64,000 nucleotides of DNA, from NCBI GenBank assembly GCA_025144245.1, contig JALXXC010000007.1, forward strand, positions 91,587 through 155,586, read 5' to 3'. This document shows, in pieces, positions 17,796-28,793 of the stretch. The position numbers and the translations under genes are program-made. This DNA is from Corynebacterium sp. p3-SID1145. Lineage in GTDB: Bacteria; Actinomycetota; Actinomycetes; Mycobacteriales; Mycobacteriaceae. Positions within the stretch are counted from its first letter, which is position 1. The number at the start of each line of letters is the position of its first letter. The notes under the pieces were generated by a model. It worked only from the letters and a program-made list of their open reading frames with translations, had not been told where the DNA came from and made no database searches.

Positions 17796-18947
17796 TTAAA
17801 CCTCCAGAATGAGTGCGATGCCCTGGCCGCCGCCGATGCAGGCGGTGACGAGGCCGTATCCGCCACCGGCGTTCTTCAGCTGGTGGATGAGCTTGGTGGT
17901 CAGAATGACGCCGGTAGCGCCGATCGGGTGGCCGAGCGCGATAGCGCCGCCCTGGATATTGGTCTTGTCATTGTCGAAGCCGAGTTGGTCCGCGACAGCG
18001 ATGCACTGTGCGGCGAACGCCTCGTTGGACTCGATGAGTTTGATGTCCTCGATCTTCAGGCCGGCCTTGTCCAGCGCCTTCGGCACAGCGGCGACGGGGC
18101 CGAGCCCCATGGTGGCCGGGTCACAGCCAGCGACACCCCAGGAGACGATCTTGGCCAGCGGTTCCAGGCCGAATTCCTTCAGGCCGGACTCGGTGGTCAT
18201 GACGGTGGCGGCAGCGGCATCGTTGATGCCGGAGGAGTTTCCGGCGGTGACGGTGCCGTCCTTCTTGAAGGTCGGACGCAGGCCGCCGAGCTTCTCCAGG
18301 GTGGTCTGGCGCGGGTGCTCGTCGGTGGTGAAGTCGCCGACCGGGACGATCTGCTCGTCGAATTCGCCGTTCGCGATCGCGGCGGCCGCACGCTCCTGAG
18401 ACTGCAGAGCGTACTCGTCCTGGCGCTCGCGGGAGATGTCGTACTTCGCGGCGATGTTCTCGGCGGTGACGCCCATGCCGCCGTTGCCCATCGGGTCGGT
18501 CAGCGCGCCGGTGAGCCAGTCGATGAGGCGGCCGTCGCCCATCTTGCGGCCCTGGCGCATGCCCTCGACGGAGTACGGTGCCTGGGACATGACCTCAACG
18601 CCGCCGGCGAGGGACAGCTTGGCATCGCCGGTGATCAGCTGCTGCGCCGCGGAAACAATGGCCTGGACGCCGGAGCCGCAGAGGCGGTTCACACCGTAAG
18701 CGTGGGAGCTCTTCGGCAACCCAGCCTCGAGGGCGACTGCGCGGGAGGTGTAGTTGTCGCGCGGGATCGTGGTGACCACGTTGGCCCACACGGAGGAGTC
18801 GAATTTCTCGGCGGGGACGCCGGAGGCTTCGATCACGGCCTTAGCAACGTGAGTGCCGAGGTCGATGGTGGCCATACGCGACAGCGAACCGCCGAACGTG
18901 CCGACGGGCGAGCGCTTGGCCTGGGTGATGTAGATAGGCTCAGACAT
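17796..18947 (-). CDS. fadA: Acetyl-CoA acyltransferase (thiolase)
   Basis: Cleaves 3-ketoacyl-CoA to acetyl-CoA and a shortened acyl-CoA. The 383 aa protein has the nucleophile motif NRLCGSGVQAI (Cys near 90), NEAFAAQ, GGAIALGHPIGATG with the catalytic histidine, and C-terminal ACIGGGQG with the second cysteine. GGAGAT precedes the ATG. It is the first gene of the operon with the dehydrogenase/hydratase; a TATAAT -10 and a TGTG-N8-CACA palindrome lie upstream. Confidence 0.95.
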   Translation of the reverse strand: MSEPIYITQAKRSPVGTFGGSLSRMATIDLGTHVAKAVIEASGVPAEKFDSSVWANVVTTIPRDNYTSRAVALEAGLPKSSHAYGVNRLCGSGVQAIVSAAQQLITGDAKLSLAGGVEVMSQAPYSVEGMRQGRKMGDGRLIDWLTGALTDPMGNGGMGVTAENIAAKYDISRERQDEYALQSQERAAAAIANGEFDEQIVPVGDFTTDEHPRQTTLEKLGGLRPTFKKDGTVTAGNSSGINDAAAATVMTTESGLKEFGLEPLAKIVSWGVAGCDPATMGLGPVAAVPKALDKAGLKIEDIKLIESNEAFAAQCIAVADQLGFDNDKTNIQGGAIALGHPIGATGVILTTKLIHQLKNAGGGYGLVTACIGGGQGIALILEV

Positions 18948-18964
18948 GGATCTCCTTCAAAGAT

Positions 18965-18980
18965 TGTGCTGGATTACACA
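18965..18980. promoter_or_regulatory. TGTG-N8-CACA palindrome in the thiolase leader
   Basis: TGTGCTGGATTACACA lies between the thiolase -10 and its start. It keeps the outer half-sites of a GlxR site but lacks three inner consensus bases, so it could be a weak GlxR site or the operator of another regulator. Confidence 0.35.
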
Positions 18981-18988
18981 TCTCCACA

Positions 18989-18994
18989 ATTATA
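18989..18994 (-). promoter_or_regulatory. -10 hexamer of the thiolase operon
   Basis: Perfect TATAAT on the minus strand, about 40 bases before the thiolase ATG. A TGTGATC half-site lies about 5 bases further upstream. No convincing -35. Confidence 0.6.
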
Positions 18995-19096
18995 GGAAAG
19001 ATCACACTCGAGTTTCGAGCCCCGATCACTTTTTTCGTTCGGGGTAGCCCCGCTCACATGTTCGCGGAGCTTATCGACGGTCGCCCCTCGAGCCCG

Positions 19097-19555
19097 CTAC
19101 CCCTCGTCGGCGGTGCCGAGGTGCTGCGTGGTGAGCAGGCCGCGGCGCTGGCGCTCCAAGATGTCGGCCCGCATTTTCACGATGAGGAACCAGACGATTC
19201 CGAACATGATTCCCACGGCGCCGACGGACCAGTGGATGAAGAAACCGATGACGATCAGGGGGACCTGCAGCGCCACGTCAATCCACAGCGCGCCGGGGCG
19301 GCGCTGCAGGAAAGCGGCGATGAAGTGCGCGAAACCCATGACGGTGATGAAGACCCAGTTGAAGGTGGTCCACATTTCGCCTTCGTTGATCTTGAGGATC
19401 ACGGTCAGGCACAGCCAGATAGTGATCGCTTCCATCACCAGCGTTCCGGACAGCACGCCACTCAGCCCCTTGATTGGGTCTTTGACGGGCGCGGAGCCGG
19501 GGCCGAGCGGGCCGTATTCGACTTCCTGGTGCGAGCGCGGGGTGCGGCGGGACAT
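19097..19555 (-). CDS. DUF4233-family membrane protein
   Basis: Integral membrane protein of unknown function, 152 aa, with about four hydrophobic helices (roughly residues 30-55, 63-85, 92-115 and 118-135) and short charged ends. I assign DUF4233 from its position and topology: in actinobacteria this small protein follows folC. Its ATG overlaps the folC stop by one base (TAATG), so it is translationally coupled in valS-folC-DUF4233. Confidence 0.8.
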   Translation of the reverse strand: MSRRTPRSHQEVEYGPLGPGSAPVKDPIKGLSGVLSGTLVMEAITIWLCLTVILKINEGEMWTTFNWVFITVMGFAHFIAAFLQRRPGALWIDVALQVPLIVIGFFIHWSVGAVGIMFGIVWFLIVKMRADILERQRRGLLTTQHLGTADEG

Positions 19556-21048
19556 TATTCGGGGTCCTTTCCAAACAAGGCGCGGGCCTCGCCGGCGGTG
19601 ACGACGGAGCCGGTGATGAGCACACCGGATCCGGACTGCATTCCGACGGCCTCGAGGGCCTCTTCGGCGAGTTCGACAGCCAGCGAGTAGGCCGACGGGA
19701 GGTGCTCTTCGACGTGGACGCGCTCTTCGCCGAAGATGTCGCGGGCGGTCTCGGCGAGCTCGTACGCGTCGGCGGCGCGCGGCGAGGAGTTTTGCGTGAC
19801 GACGACCTCGCTCAGTACCGGCTCCAGCGCCTCGAAGACGCCGGCGGCGTCCTTGTCGTCGAGAATGCCCACCACGCCGATGAGGCGGGCGAAGTTGAAG
19901 TCGCGCTCGATAGCGGCTGCGAGCGCACGCGCGCCGTGGGGGTTGTGGGTGGCGTCGACGAACGTGGTCGGCGTGGAGCGGACACGCTCGAGGCGGCCCG
20001 GGGAGACAGCGGCGGCGAACCCGGCGCGGACAGTGTCGGCGTCGAGAGGTTTCTCCGCCCCCGCCCCGAAGAATGCTTCCACAGCGGCAAGCGCGACGGA
20101 GGCGTTGCGGGCCTGGTGCGGACCGGAAAGCGGCAGGAAGATGTTGTCGTAGGTGCCGGAGAGCCCGCGCAGGGTCAGGGTCTGCCCGCCGACGGCGACG
20201 CCGGCTTCCTCGACACCGAATTCGCTGTCCAGGCGAGCGACTGCGGTGCCGACAGACACTGTGCGTTCGAGAATGACGCGCATCGCCTCAGGCTCTTGGT
20301 CGGCGACGACGGTGACCGACTCCGGGCGGCGGATGATGCCGGCCTTCTCCCCCGCGATCTCCGCGATGGTTTCGCCGAGGTAGTCGGTGTGATCGAGGCC
20401 GACGGGCATGACGACGTCGACGTCGGATTCGACGACATTCGTCGCGTCCCACGTGCCGCCCATGCCCACTTCCACGACCGCGATGTCGACGGGTGCGTCG
20501 GCGAAGGCGGCGAGAGCGATGGCCACGGTGACCTCGAAGTAGGACATCGGGTGGCTGCTTTTCGCGTCGACAAGCTCGATGAAGGGCTTGATCTCTTCGT
20601 AGACGCGCACGAAATCCGCGGGGTGGATCGGCTCGCCGTCGATGCCGACGCGCTCGGTGATCGACTGCAGGTGCGGGCTCGTCGTGCGCCCGACGCGCGC
20701 GCCGAAGGAGCGCAGCAGCGACTCGATCATGCGCACGGTGGAGGTCTTGCCGTTCGTGCCGGCGACGTGGATCACCTTGTAGGCGCGTTCCGGGTGGCCG
20801 AGGAAATCCATGAGCATCTCGATGCGTTCGAGGCTCGGGTCGATTGTCGTCTCGGGCCAGCGGGCGAGCAGTTCGGCCTCCACGCGGGCGAGGTCGGCGA
20901 GGTCGGACTCGCTCACGGGGCGCGGAACAGGGACCGCCGCTGCGCCGTCGCCGGACTCGTCGGATTCAGCGGACTCGGCGACGCTCTCGTCTCCCAGGTT
21001 GAGCACGAGCCCGTCCTCGTCCATCCGGATCTCGTATCCGTCCGCCAC
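19555..21048 (-). CDS. folC: Folylpolyglutamate synthase/dihydrofolate synthase
   Basis: Adds glutamate to folates in one-carbon metabolism. The 497 aa protein has the Mur-ligase-type ATP loop HVAGTNGKTSTVRMI (near 95-110), TTSPHLQSITERVGIDG, VGMGGTWDATNVV and GLDHTDYLGETIAEIAGEKAGI, and a C-terminal domain with DATHNPHGARAL. An N-terminal acidic extension (about 1-50) is unusual but common in high-GC actinobacteria. The start is GTG overlapping the valS stop by one base (TAGTG), indicating translational coupling. Confidence 0.95.
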   Translation of the reverse strand: MADGYEIRMDEDGLVLNLGDESVAESAESDESGDGAAAVPVPRPVSESDLADLARVEAELLARWPETTIDPSLERIEMLMDFLGHPERAYKVIHVAGTNGKTSTVRMIESLLRSFGARVGRTTSPHLQSITERVGIDGEPIHPADFVRVYEEIKPFIELVDAKSSHPMSYFEVTVAIALAAFADAPVDIAVVEVGMGGTWDATNVVESDVDVVMPVGLDHTDYLGETIAEIAGEKAGIIRRPESVTVVADQEPEAMRVILERTVSVGTAVARLDSEFGVEEAGVAVGGQTLTLRGLSGTYDNIFLPLSGPHQARNASVALAAVEAFFGAGAEKPLDADTVRAGFAAAVSPGRLERVRSTPTTFVDATHNPHGARALAAAIERDFNFARLIGVVGILDDKDAAGVFEALEPVLSEVVVTQNSSPRAADAYELAETARDIFGEERVHVEEHLPSAYSLAVELAEEALEAVGMQSGSGVLITGSVVTAGEARALFGKDPE

Positions 21049-23786
21049 TACTTCGCCTCCGGCAGCGCCTCGAGGCGGGCGGTGACGCGCTCGACCTCTT
21101 CCTGCGCGATCTTCTGGCGCTCGCGGATCTTCTCCACGACCTCGGCCGGGGCCTTGGACAGGAAGGACTCATTGCCGAGCTTCTTGCCCGTGGTGTCCAG
21201 CTCCTTCTGCGCGGCGGCGAGCTCCTTTTCCAGGCGCTTGCGCTCGGCCGCGACGTCGACGGTGCCCGAGGTGTCCAGGGCCGCGTCGAGGGTGGTTTCG
21301 CTCAGGCGCACCTCAACGCTTGCCGAGGCCTCGAAATCCTCGCCCGGCACCTCCACCCTGGCGATGGAGCGGATCATCTCTTCCTGTCCCGCGAGGTCCG
21401 CGGCGGCGAAATCGAGGCGCGCCGGCACCTTCTGCGACGGCTTGACGCCCTGGTCGGAGCGGAAACGGCGCAGTTCGGTGATAAGCGCAATGGCATCCTC
21501 GATGCGTCGCTGGGCGGTTGCGTCGACCTCGGCGCCGCCGTTGGTGTCGTCGGCGGTCGGCCACGGGGCGAGGCAGAGGGATTCTTCCCCGGTTAGCGCT
21601 TTCCAGAGGACCTCGGTGACGAACGGCATCGTCGGGTGCAGGAGGCGCAAAACCACGTCGATGACTCGGCCGAGCACGATCTGGGTGGTGCGGCCGCGCG
21701 CCGTCTCGCCGTCGCGCGGGATCTGGGTCTTGGCGATCTCGAGGTACCAGTCGCACAGCTCATCCCACGCGAAGTGGTAGAGCTCCTCGTTGGCTTTAGA
21801 GAACTGGTAGTCATCGAGAAGCGTATCGACGTGTCCGCGCACTGTTTCGAGCCTGTCCAAAATCCAGCGGTCTGCGTCGGTGAGTTCCTCGCGCGCTGGC
21901 AGCTGACCGACGGCCGCGCCGTTCATCAGGGCGAATTTGGTGGCGTTGTAGAGCTTGGTGGCGAAATTGCGGGCGGCCGCCGCGTTGTCGTCGCCGATCG
22001 GCAGGTCGATGCCCGGGTTCGAGCCGCGGGCCAGGGCGAAGCGGAGGGCGTCCGCACCGTAGTCGCGCACCCAGTCCATCGGGTCGATGCCGTTGCCCAG
22101 CGACTTAGACATCTTCCGCCCCTTCTCGTCGCGGACGAGGCCGTGGAGGAAGATGTTATCGAACGGAATCTGGGGGCGCCCGTCGGTCCCGGCCCCGAGG
22201 ATCTCCGGGGTCTGGGTGCCGGCGAAGGTGCCGAACATCATCATGCGGGCAACCCAGAAGAACAGAATGTCGTAGGCAGTGACCAGCACCGACGTCGGGT
22301 AGAACTTCTCCAGCTCCGGAGTGCTGTCCGGCCAGCCCATAGTGGAGAACGGCCACAGGGCAGACGAGAACCAGGTGTCCAGGACATCCGGGTCCTGCTC
22401 GTAGCCCTCCGGCGCTTCCTCGTCGGGGCCGAGGCAGATGATGTCGCGGTTACCGTCGGCATCCTCCGGGCCGTACCAGATCGGGATGCGGTGCCCCCAC
22501 CACAGCTGGCGCGAGATCGTCCAGTCGTGCATGTTGTCCACCCAGTCGAAGTAGCGCTTCTCCAGGGATTCCGGGTGAATGACGGTGTCGCCCTCGCGGA
22601 CAGCCTCACCTGACATGCGCGCGAGCTCGGAGACCTTCACAAACCACTGCAGCGACAGGCGCGGCTCGATCGGCTCGCCGGTGCGCTCGGAGTGGCCGAC
22701 GGAGTGGACGTATGGCCGGACTTCCTTGACGATGCGGCCCTGCTCCGCCAACGCCTCGCGCACCTTCACGCGGGCTTCCTCGCGAGTCAAGCCGTCGAAT
22801 TCGGTACCGGTATCGGCGATCCGGCCTGTTTTGTCCATGATGATCGGCATGTCCAGGTTGTGGCGCAGGCCCATCTCGTAGTCGTTCGGGTCATGGGCCG
22901 GGGTGATCTTCACCGCGCCGGTGCCCAGCTCCCGGTCAACGTAGTCGTCGGCGATGACCTTCAGCTTCAGGTCGTCACGGAACGGGTGGTCGAATTCGGC
23001 GCCGATCAGGTGCTGGTAGCGCTCGTCGTCGGGGTGGACGGCGATGGCCACATCGCCGAGCATCGTTTCCACGCGGGTGGTGGCGACGACCAGGTGGGGT
23101 TCATCGTCGTTGAGCGAGCCGTAGCGGATGGAGACGAACTCTCCCTCGACGTCCTTGTACACGACCTCGATATCGGACACGGCGGTCTCGAGCACCGGCG
23201 ACCAGTTGACCAGGCGGTAATCCTGGTAGATCATGCCAGCGTCGAAAAGCTGCTTGAAAATGGTCACGACGGCGCGGTTCAGCCCCTCGTCGAGCGTGAA
23301 GCGCTCGCGGGACCAGTCAACGGAATCGCCGATCGCGCGCATCTGCGACGTGATCGTGCCGCCGTACTTCTCTTTCCACTCCCACACGCGGGAGATGAAC
23401 TCCTCGCGGCCGTAGTCGTAGCGGTCCTTGCCCTCGGTCTCCTTCAGCATCGCCTCGACCTTCGTCTGGGTGGCGATGCCGGCGTGGTCCATGCCCGGCA
23501 ACCACAGGACCTCGTAGCCCTGCATGCGCTTGCGGCGGACCAGCGAATCCATCAGCGTGTGGTCGAGCGCGTGCCCCATGTGCAGCTGGCCGGTCACGTT
23601 CGGCGGCGGCAACACGATCGAATAGGCGGGCTTGCCCGATGACGGGTCGGCCGTGAAATACCCCTTGGCCACCCAATCTTCGTAGATGCCCTGCTCGTGG
23701 TCCTGAGGCTCCCAGCTCTTCGGCAAGGCATCCGCCCGGCTAACACCGATGAGCTGCTCGTTGTACTTCCCGCTAGATTCAGTCAC
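21048..23786 (-). CDS. valS: Valyl-tRNA synthetase
   Basis: Class I aminoacyl-tRNA synthetase charging tRNA-Val. The 912 aa protein shows [17 protein letters not shown] (HIGH motif), [12 protein letters not shown], an editing domain (about 210-350), [15 protein letters not shown] (KMSKS loop) and a C-terminal coiled-coil with many Lys and Glu residues. The start is the GTG at 23786 ([12 protein letters not shown]): a longer reading frame exists, but TACACT ends 8 bases before this GTG and there is no Shine-Dalgarno sequence, so the mRNA is probably leaderless. First gene of valS-folC-DUF4233. Confidence 0.95.
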   Translation of the reverse strand: MTESSGKYNEQLIGVSRADALPKSWEPQDHEQGIYEDWVAKGYFTADPSSGKPAYSIVLPPPNVTGQLHMGHALDHTLMDSLVRRKRMQGYEVLWLPGMDHAGIATQTKVEAMLKETEGKDRYDYGREEFISRVWEWKEKYGGTITSQMRAIGDSVDWSRERFTLDEGLNRAVVTIFKQLFDAGMIYQDYRLVNWSPVLETAVSDIEVVYKDVEGEFVSIRYGSLNDDEPHLVVATTRVETMLGDVAIAVHPDDERYQHLIGAEFDHPFRDDLKLKVIADDYVDRELGTGAVKITPAHDPNDYEMGLRHNLDMPIIMDKTGRIADTGTEFDGLTREEARVKVREALAEQGRIVKEVRPYVHSVGHSERTGEPIEPRLSLQWFVKVSELARMSGEAVREGDTVIHPESLEKRYFDWVDNMHDWTISRQLWWGHRIPIWYGPEDADGNRDIICLGPDEEAPEGYEQDPDVLDTWFSSALWPFSTMGWPDSTPELEKFYPTSVLVTAYDILFFWVARMMMFGTFAGTQTPEILGAGTDGRPQIPFDNIFLHGLVRDEKGRKMSKSLGNGIDPMDWVRDYGADALRFALARGSNPGIDLPIGDDNAAAARNFATKLYNATKFALMNGAAVGQLPAREELTDADRWILDRLETVRGHVDTLLDDYQFSKANEELYHFAWDELCDWYLEIAKTQIPRDGETARGRTTQIVLGRVIDVVLRLLHPTMPFVTEVLWKALTGEESLCLAPWPTADDTNGGAEVDATAQRRIEDAIALITELRRFRSDQGVKPSQKVPARLDFAAADLAGQEEMIRSIARVEVPGEDFEASASVEVRLSETTLDAALDTSGTVDVAAERKRLEKELAAAQKELDTTGKKLGNESFLSKAPAEVVEKIRERQKIAQEEVERVTARLEALPEAK

Positions 23787-23794
23787 GGTAAGAC

Positions 23795-23800
23795 AGTGTA
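23795..23800 (-). promoter_or_regulatory. Putative -10 of valS (leaderless)
   Basis: TACACT fits TANNNT, eight bases before the valS GTG, which places the transcription start at the start codon. No T-box riboswitch is possible with such a leader. Confidence 0.5.
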
Positions 23801-23829
23801 GCTGCCGCTTCCCCGCGGGCTCCGAGGTG

Positions 23830-24918
<1,089 letters not shown>

Positions 24919-25058
24919 CTAGGCAATTTCCACATCTTGCGCCCACTTTCTTCCGTTCATTCGGCGCGAGCTACCCCGTTTGGGCACGATGATAGGGAGA
25001 AGGCGGGGCGTCCGCGCCCCTCCCTGAACTCTTTTTGCGAGCTTTCAAAGGAGACGCT

Positions 25059-25874
25059 GTGACGGAGTCCCCGCAACCCGGCCCCCTGTCCGGCGGCGAG
25101 CCGGCCGACAAGGCCGATTCCGCCACCCTGGACCGCGCCGTGGACATTGCGCTGACCCATTTCGCGCGCGAGGGTTACGCCGCGACCAAGCTCGAGACGA
25201 TTGCCCGCGAGGCGGGCATGTCCAAGCGCATGCTGCATTACCACTTCGGCGACAAACGCGGTCTGTACCACCGGGCGCTCACCCGCGCGGCGTGGAGTTT
25301 CTCCCCGCTCCAGGAATTCCTGGACCGGTCCTACGCCGTTCCCGTCGAGGGCATCCGCCGCTTTGTGGACGTGCTGTACAACCGCATGATCCAGCACCCG
25401 GATTCCATCCGCCTGTTACTTCGAGAGAACCTCGATCCGGTGCTCACACCGGAGGAGATCAACGCGGCGCGCAACGATTCGGAGGTGCTCCTGCAGATCG
25501 AGCGTCTCCTGCTCATGGGGCAGGACGCCGGCGCGTTCCGCCCGGGTGTTTCCGCGACCGATGTGGTCGTCCTCATCGCGTCGCTGACGTTCTTCCGCGT
25601 GGGCAACCACGCGGCAGTGGAAGAATTCGGCTCGATCAACCTGCTCAGCCCCGCGAACACTGAGGGCATGCGTCGCCTCACCATCGACGCGGTGCTGACG
25701 TTCCTGACGTCGAATATCCCGAACTCGGGCTACGAGTCCTACCTGTCTTACCCCACGCCTCAGATAACCGAACAGCAAGACGAGGAGGAGTCCAGCGAGG
25801 GCGACTACATCGCCGACACGCTTATCGACGACATCTACGACCCCAACTACACCGCCACACCTTCAGGGGAATAA
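25059..25874 (+). CDS. TetR-family transcriptional regulator
   Basis: DNA-binding regulator, 271 aa. The helix-turn-helix is at about residues 25-70 (VDIALTHFAREGYAATKLETIAREAGMSKRMLHYHFGDKRGLYHRAL). The C-terminal half is long and ends in an acidic tail (about 230-271) rich in Glu, Asp and Tyr. The GTG start has AAAGGAGA upstream; the longer frame lacks support. It is divergent from mdh, and a GC-rich hairpin at about 25005-25020 followed by Ts (to 25035) lies in its leader and might attenuate it. The ligand and targets are unknown. Confidence 0.88.
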   Translation: MTESPQPGPLSGGEPADKADSATLDRAVDIALTHFAREGYAATKLETIAREAGMSKRMLHYHFGDKRGLYHRALTRAAWSFSPLQEFLDRSYAVPVEGIRRFVDVLYNRMIQHPDSIRLLLRENLDPVLTPEEINAARNDSEVLLQIERLLLMGQDAGAFRPGVSATDVVVLIASLTFFRVGNHAAVEEFGSINLLSPANTEGMRRLTIDAVLTFLTSNIPNSGYESYLSYPTPQITEQQDEEESSEGDYIADTLIDDIYDPNYTATPSGE

Positions 25875-25908
25875 GCGAGGACGGTCTGCGCCCCGGTTTT
25901 TCAGCCGG

Positions 25909-27180
25909 CTACGCGGACTTCTTGGTCTTGCGCAGGACGTACTCCGGTTCGCCCGCGCCGTTGATGACATCGGCGTCGACGACGACTTCCTCCACATCCT
26001 CGCGGTCGGGCAGGTCGTACATGATGGGGACGAGGGTGTCCTCCATGATCGCGCGCAGGCCACGGGCACCGGTGCCACGGTCGGCGGCCTTCTTGGCCAC
26101 GGCGGAGAGGGCACCATCGGTGAAGCGCAGCTCCGCACCGTCCATGGAGAACAGACGCTGGTACTGCTTCACCAGCGAGTTCTTCGGCTCGGTGAGCACC
26201 CGCACGAGGGATTTTTCGTCGAGGTTCTCCACCGCGGCCACGATGGGAAGGCGGCCGATGAACTCGGGAATGAGGCCGAATTTGACCAAGTCCTCCGGCT
26301 GCACCTGGGCGAGCATATTCTGTTCCTCGCGTTCGGCGGCGCTGTCGATCTCCGCGCCGAAGCCGATGCCCTTCTTACCCACGCGCTCCGCGATGACCTT
26401 GTCCAGCCCTGCGAACGCACCCGCGACCACGAACAGGATGTTGGTGGTGTCCACCTGGATGAATTCCTGGTTCGGGTGCTTGCGGCCGCCCTGCGGCGGG
26501 ACAGAGGCCACCGTGCCCTCGAGAATTTTCAGCAGCGCCTGCTGCACGCCTTCACCGGAGACATCGCGGGTGATCGACGGATTCTCCGACTTCCGGGAGA
26601 TCTTGTCCACCTCGTCGACGTAAATGATGCCGTGCTGCGCCCGGTCCACATCGAAATCCGCGGCCTGGAGCAGCTTGAGCAGAATGTTCTCCACATCCTC
26701 GCCCACGTAGCCGGCTTCAGTCAGGCTCGTGGCATCCGCGATGGCGAACGGCACGTTGAGCATCCGAGCCAACGTCTGCGCCAAGTAGGTCTTGCCGGAG
26801 CCGGTGGGGCCGAGCAGCAGGATGTTGGACTTGGCGATCTCGACGTCCTCGTCCTTCTTCCGCAGCCCGTCCTTTTCGGTGCGCACGCGCTTGTAGTGGT
26901 TGTAGACCGCCACGGCCAAAGTGCGCTTAGCCTGATCCTGGCCGATCACGTACTGGTCGAGGAAAGCCGTGATCTCCGACGGGCGCGGCAGCTTGCCGTC
27001 GTCCCCGTTGTCCTGGGACTGGGAACCCGCCAGCTCTTCCTCGATGATCTCGTTGCACAGCTCGATACACTCGTCGCAGATGTACACACCGCCGCCGGCG
27101 ATGAGCTTGCGCACTTGCTTCTGGCTCTTGCCGCAAAAAGAGCACTTCAACAGGTCCGAGCTGTCTTGTGTCACTGCCAT
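25909..27180 (-). CDS. clpX: ATP-dependent Clp protease, ATP-binding subunit ClpX
   Basis: AAA+ unfoldase that feeds substrates to ClpP. The 423 aa protein has an N-terminal C4 zinc-binding domain ([19 protein letters not shown]...ICDECIELC), Walker A GPTGSGKT (near 130), Walker [11 protein letters not shown], and sensor and C-terminal domains ending in a Lys-rich tail. The start at 27180 ([15 protein letters not shown]) matches family length; an upstream extension would add 18 poorly conserved residues. It is separated here from clpP1-clpP2, which lie about 2 kb away. Confidence 0.97.
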   Translation of the reverse strand: MAVTQDSSDLLKCSFCGKSQKQVRKLIAGGGVYICDECIELCNEIIEEELAGSQSQDNGDDGKLPRPSEITAFLDQYVIGQDQAKRTLAVAVYNHYKRVRTEKDGLRKKDEDVEIAKSNILLLGPTGSGKTYLAQTLARMLNVPFAIADATSLTEAGYVGEDVENILLKLLQAADFDVDRAQHGIIYVDEVDKISRKSENPSITRDVSGEGVQQALLKILEGTVASVPPQGGRKHPNQEFIQVDTTNILFVVAGAFAGLDKVIAERVGKKGIGFGAEIDSAAEREEQNMLAQVQPEDLVKFGLIPEFIGRLPIVAAVENLDEKSLVRVLTEPKNSLVKQYQRLFSMDGAELRFTDGALSAVAKKAADRGTGARGLRAIMEDTLVPIMYDLPDREDVEEVVVDADVINGAGEPEYVLRKTKKSA

Positions 27181-27384
27181 GTGGTGTTCTACTTCTCGCT
27201 TTAACTCGTCTAATTCGTCCGTGTTAGACCCCAACGCTACCCCGTGGGGTGAACATTCCGGATACTGCCGGTACAGCGGCCACTGCCCTGATTATTCCCC
27301 CACTATCTCAGATGGCTGCGCCCGACCGCGGGAAGCATCGCCGGGTGCCTGCACACCGTCGAATTTTTGGGGACAATGAGAGGC

Positions 27385-28158
27385 ATGACCACACTGCATT
27401 CCATCGTATCCGGCAACGAAACCAGTGAGAAAACTGTGGTGCTCCTCCCGTCGATAGGCACCACGCACGAGGCGTGGGAGCCGCAGCTTCCCGCACTGGA
27501 AGCTGATTACCGCGTCGTGCGCATCGACCACCGCGGCCACGGCGATTCCCCCACCCCTGCCGTGGATGCGGGGACAACGAGTGTCGACGACCTCGCCAAG
27601 GATGTCCTGGAGACCCTTTCCTCCCTGGGTATCGAGCGCTGCACCATCGTCGGGCTCTCGATGGGCGGGGCGATCGCCCAGTATCTGGCGGCCACCTCCG
27701 ACCGAATCGAACGGGCCGTGTTCGCGTCCACCGCGACCTTCCTCGGCGGCGCCGGCAAATGGCATCAGCGCTCCGCCACAGCGCGCAACGAGGGTATGTC
27801 CCCCATCGTCGACCCCACCGTGGACAACTGGTTCACGGAGGGATTCAAGGAAAGCTCGCCAGAGGTCGTCGACAAGTTCAAGGCGATGGTCGGCTCCGTC
27901 GATCCCGAGGCCTACGCGCAGTGCGGCGATGCCCTGGCGAAATGGGGCTTCGACGACCGCCTGCAGGAGATCACCGTGCCAGTGCTCACGATCGCCGGCG
28001 CCGAAGACCCCTCAACGGGCCCGAAGCGGCTCCAGGAAATCGCCGCGGGCGTGACGGGCGAGGCACAGTGCGTCACCATCGAATCCGCTTCCCACCAAGT
28101 CGCCACAGAGCAAGCCGGCAAATTCAGCGAGGCGCTACTGGCGTTTTTGGAAAAGTAG
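27385..28158 (+). CDS. Alpha/beta hydrolase, 3-oxoadipate enol-lactonase-like
   Basis: Hydrolase of the alpha/beta fold, 257 aa. The nucleophile elbow is GLSMGGAIAQYLA (Ser near 98), with IDHRGHGDS upstream, an acid residue in IAGAEDPSTG, and the histidine in SASHQVATEQ. The sequence layout resembles PcaD-type enol-lactonases, and in C. glutamicum a pca cluster lies next to clpX, but no other pca gene is present here, so the substrate is left open. The start could also be the ATG at 27376 (three codons earlier, GGGGAC directly upstream). Confidence 0.8.
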   Translation: MTTLHSIVSGNETSEKTVVLLPSIGTTHEAWEPQLPALEADYRVVRIDHRGHGDSPTPAVDAGTTSVDDLAKDVLETLSSLGIERCTIVGLSMGGAIAQYLAATSDRIERAVFASTATFLGGAGKWHQRSATARNEGMSPIVDPTVDNWFTEGFKESSPEVVDKFKAMVGSVDPEAYAQCGDALAKWGFDDRLQEITVPVLTIAGAEDPSTGPKRLQEIAAGVTGEAQCVTIESASHQVATEQAGKFSEALLAFLEK

Positions 28159-28168
28159 TTTGCAGCCT

Positions 28169-28711
28169 ATGACGTTCCGCCGCTTCGCCGCTGCCGGCTG
28201 TGCCCTCACTCTCTCGCTCACCGCGACCGGGTGCTCCGGAAGCCAAGAATTCGCCGAGCCGAAATTGACCGTCTCATCCTCGAGCGAGACGTCCAGCGAG
28301 CCCGCCGAACCCGAATACTCCCTCGTCTCTTCCACTCCGTTTTTGGATGAGCGGGGCGAGACTGCCGTCATCGAAATGGACAAGGCGGGCACGAACTATT
28401 TCTGCGTCCTGGGCGCGGCATCTGTCGCGTGTTCGGCGAACCCCGACAATTCGGTACCGAACCTCGAGGACATGCCTGGGCAACCGTGGGCTCCGTTCAC
28501 CGGGCGCCCAGGGGCCGTCTTCGCCAGCGACGACGGCGTTTCGTGGGGCGTTTTAGAAGGCATTCCTTCCGGCGACGGGCAGCTCGCCCCAGGTGAGCGC
28601 CTCGAGCATCTCAACGGGTGGTGCCAAGCCCCCGATGAGGAAAGCCTCGAATGCGGCTATAACGACGCGTCGTTCACCGTGACGGGACCCGACCGCACTG
28701 TGGTCCATTAG
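28169..28711 (+). CDS. Putative lipoprotein of unknown function (paralogue 1)
   Basis: Secreted lipoprotein, 180 aa. The signal peptide MTFRRFAAAGCALTLSLTATGC ends in a Cys that would be acylated (ATGC lipobox). After it comes a Ser/Glu-rich linker and a C-terminal domain with four cysteines (FCVLGAASVACS, NGWCQ, LECGY) that could form disulfides outside the membrane. The signal peptide and linker resemble the next gene, so the two are probably distant tandem paralogues. It starts 10 bases after the hydrolase gene and may be in its operon. Function not recognised. Confidence 0.72.
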   Translation: MTFRRFAAAGCALTLSLTATGCSGSQEFAEPKLTVSSSSETSSEPAEPEYSLVSSTPFLDERGETAVIEMDKAGTNYFCVLGAASVACSANPDNSVPNLEDMPGQPWAPFTGRPGAVFASDDGVSWGVLEGIPSGDGQLAPGERLEHLNGWCQAPDEESLECGYNDASFTVTGPDRTVVH

Positions 28712-28793
28712 CCAGCGCTGGTCCGTCGGGTGGTTCAGGTGAAACGTTAAGGTATCCGTGAACGAAATTCGACGCACAAAGGAAGCTCACACC

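Noticed and set aside
25000-25036. Hairpin plus T-run before the TetR gene as a terminator for mdh
   Set aside because: mdh runs the other way from its start, so no gene ends there; it might be an attenuator, but evidence is too thin to list as a feature.
27367-27384. Longer start for the alpha/beta hydrolase at 27367
   Set aside because: The extension has no ribosome-binding site and adds residues outside the conserved fold; 27376 or 27385 is more likely.
28731-28746. parS-like sequence TGGTTCAGGTGAAACG upstream of the second lipoprotein gene
   Set aside because: Matches the consensus TGTTTCACGTGAAACA at 13 of 16 positions but breaks the central CACGTG core, and parS normally lies near the origin; chance similarity is more likely.
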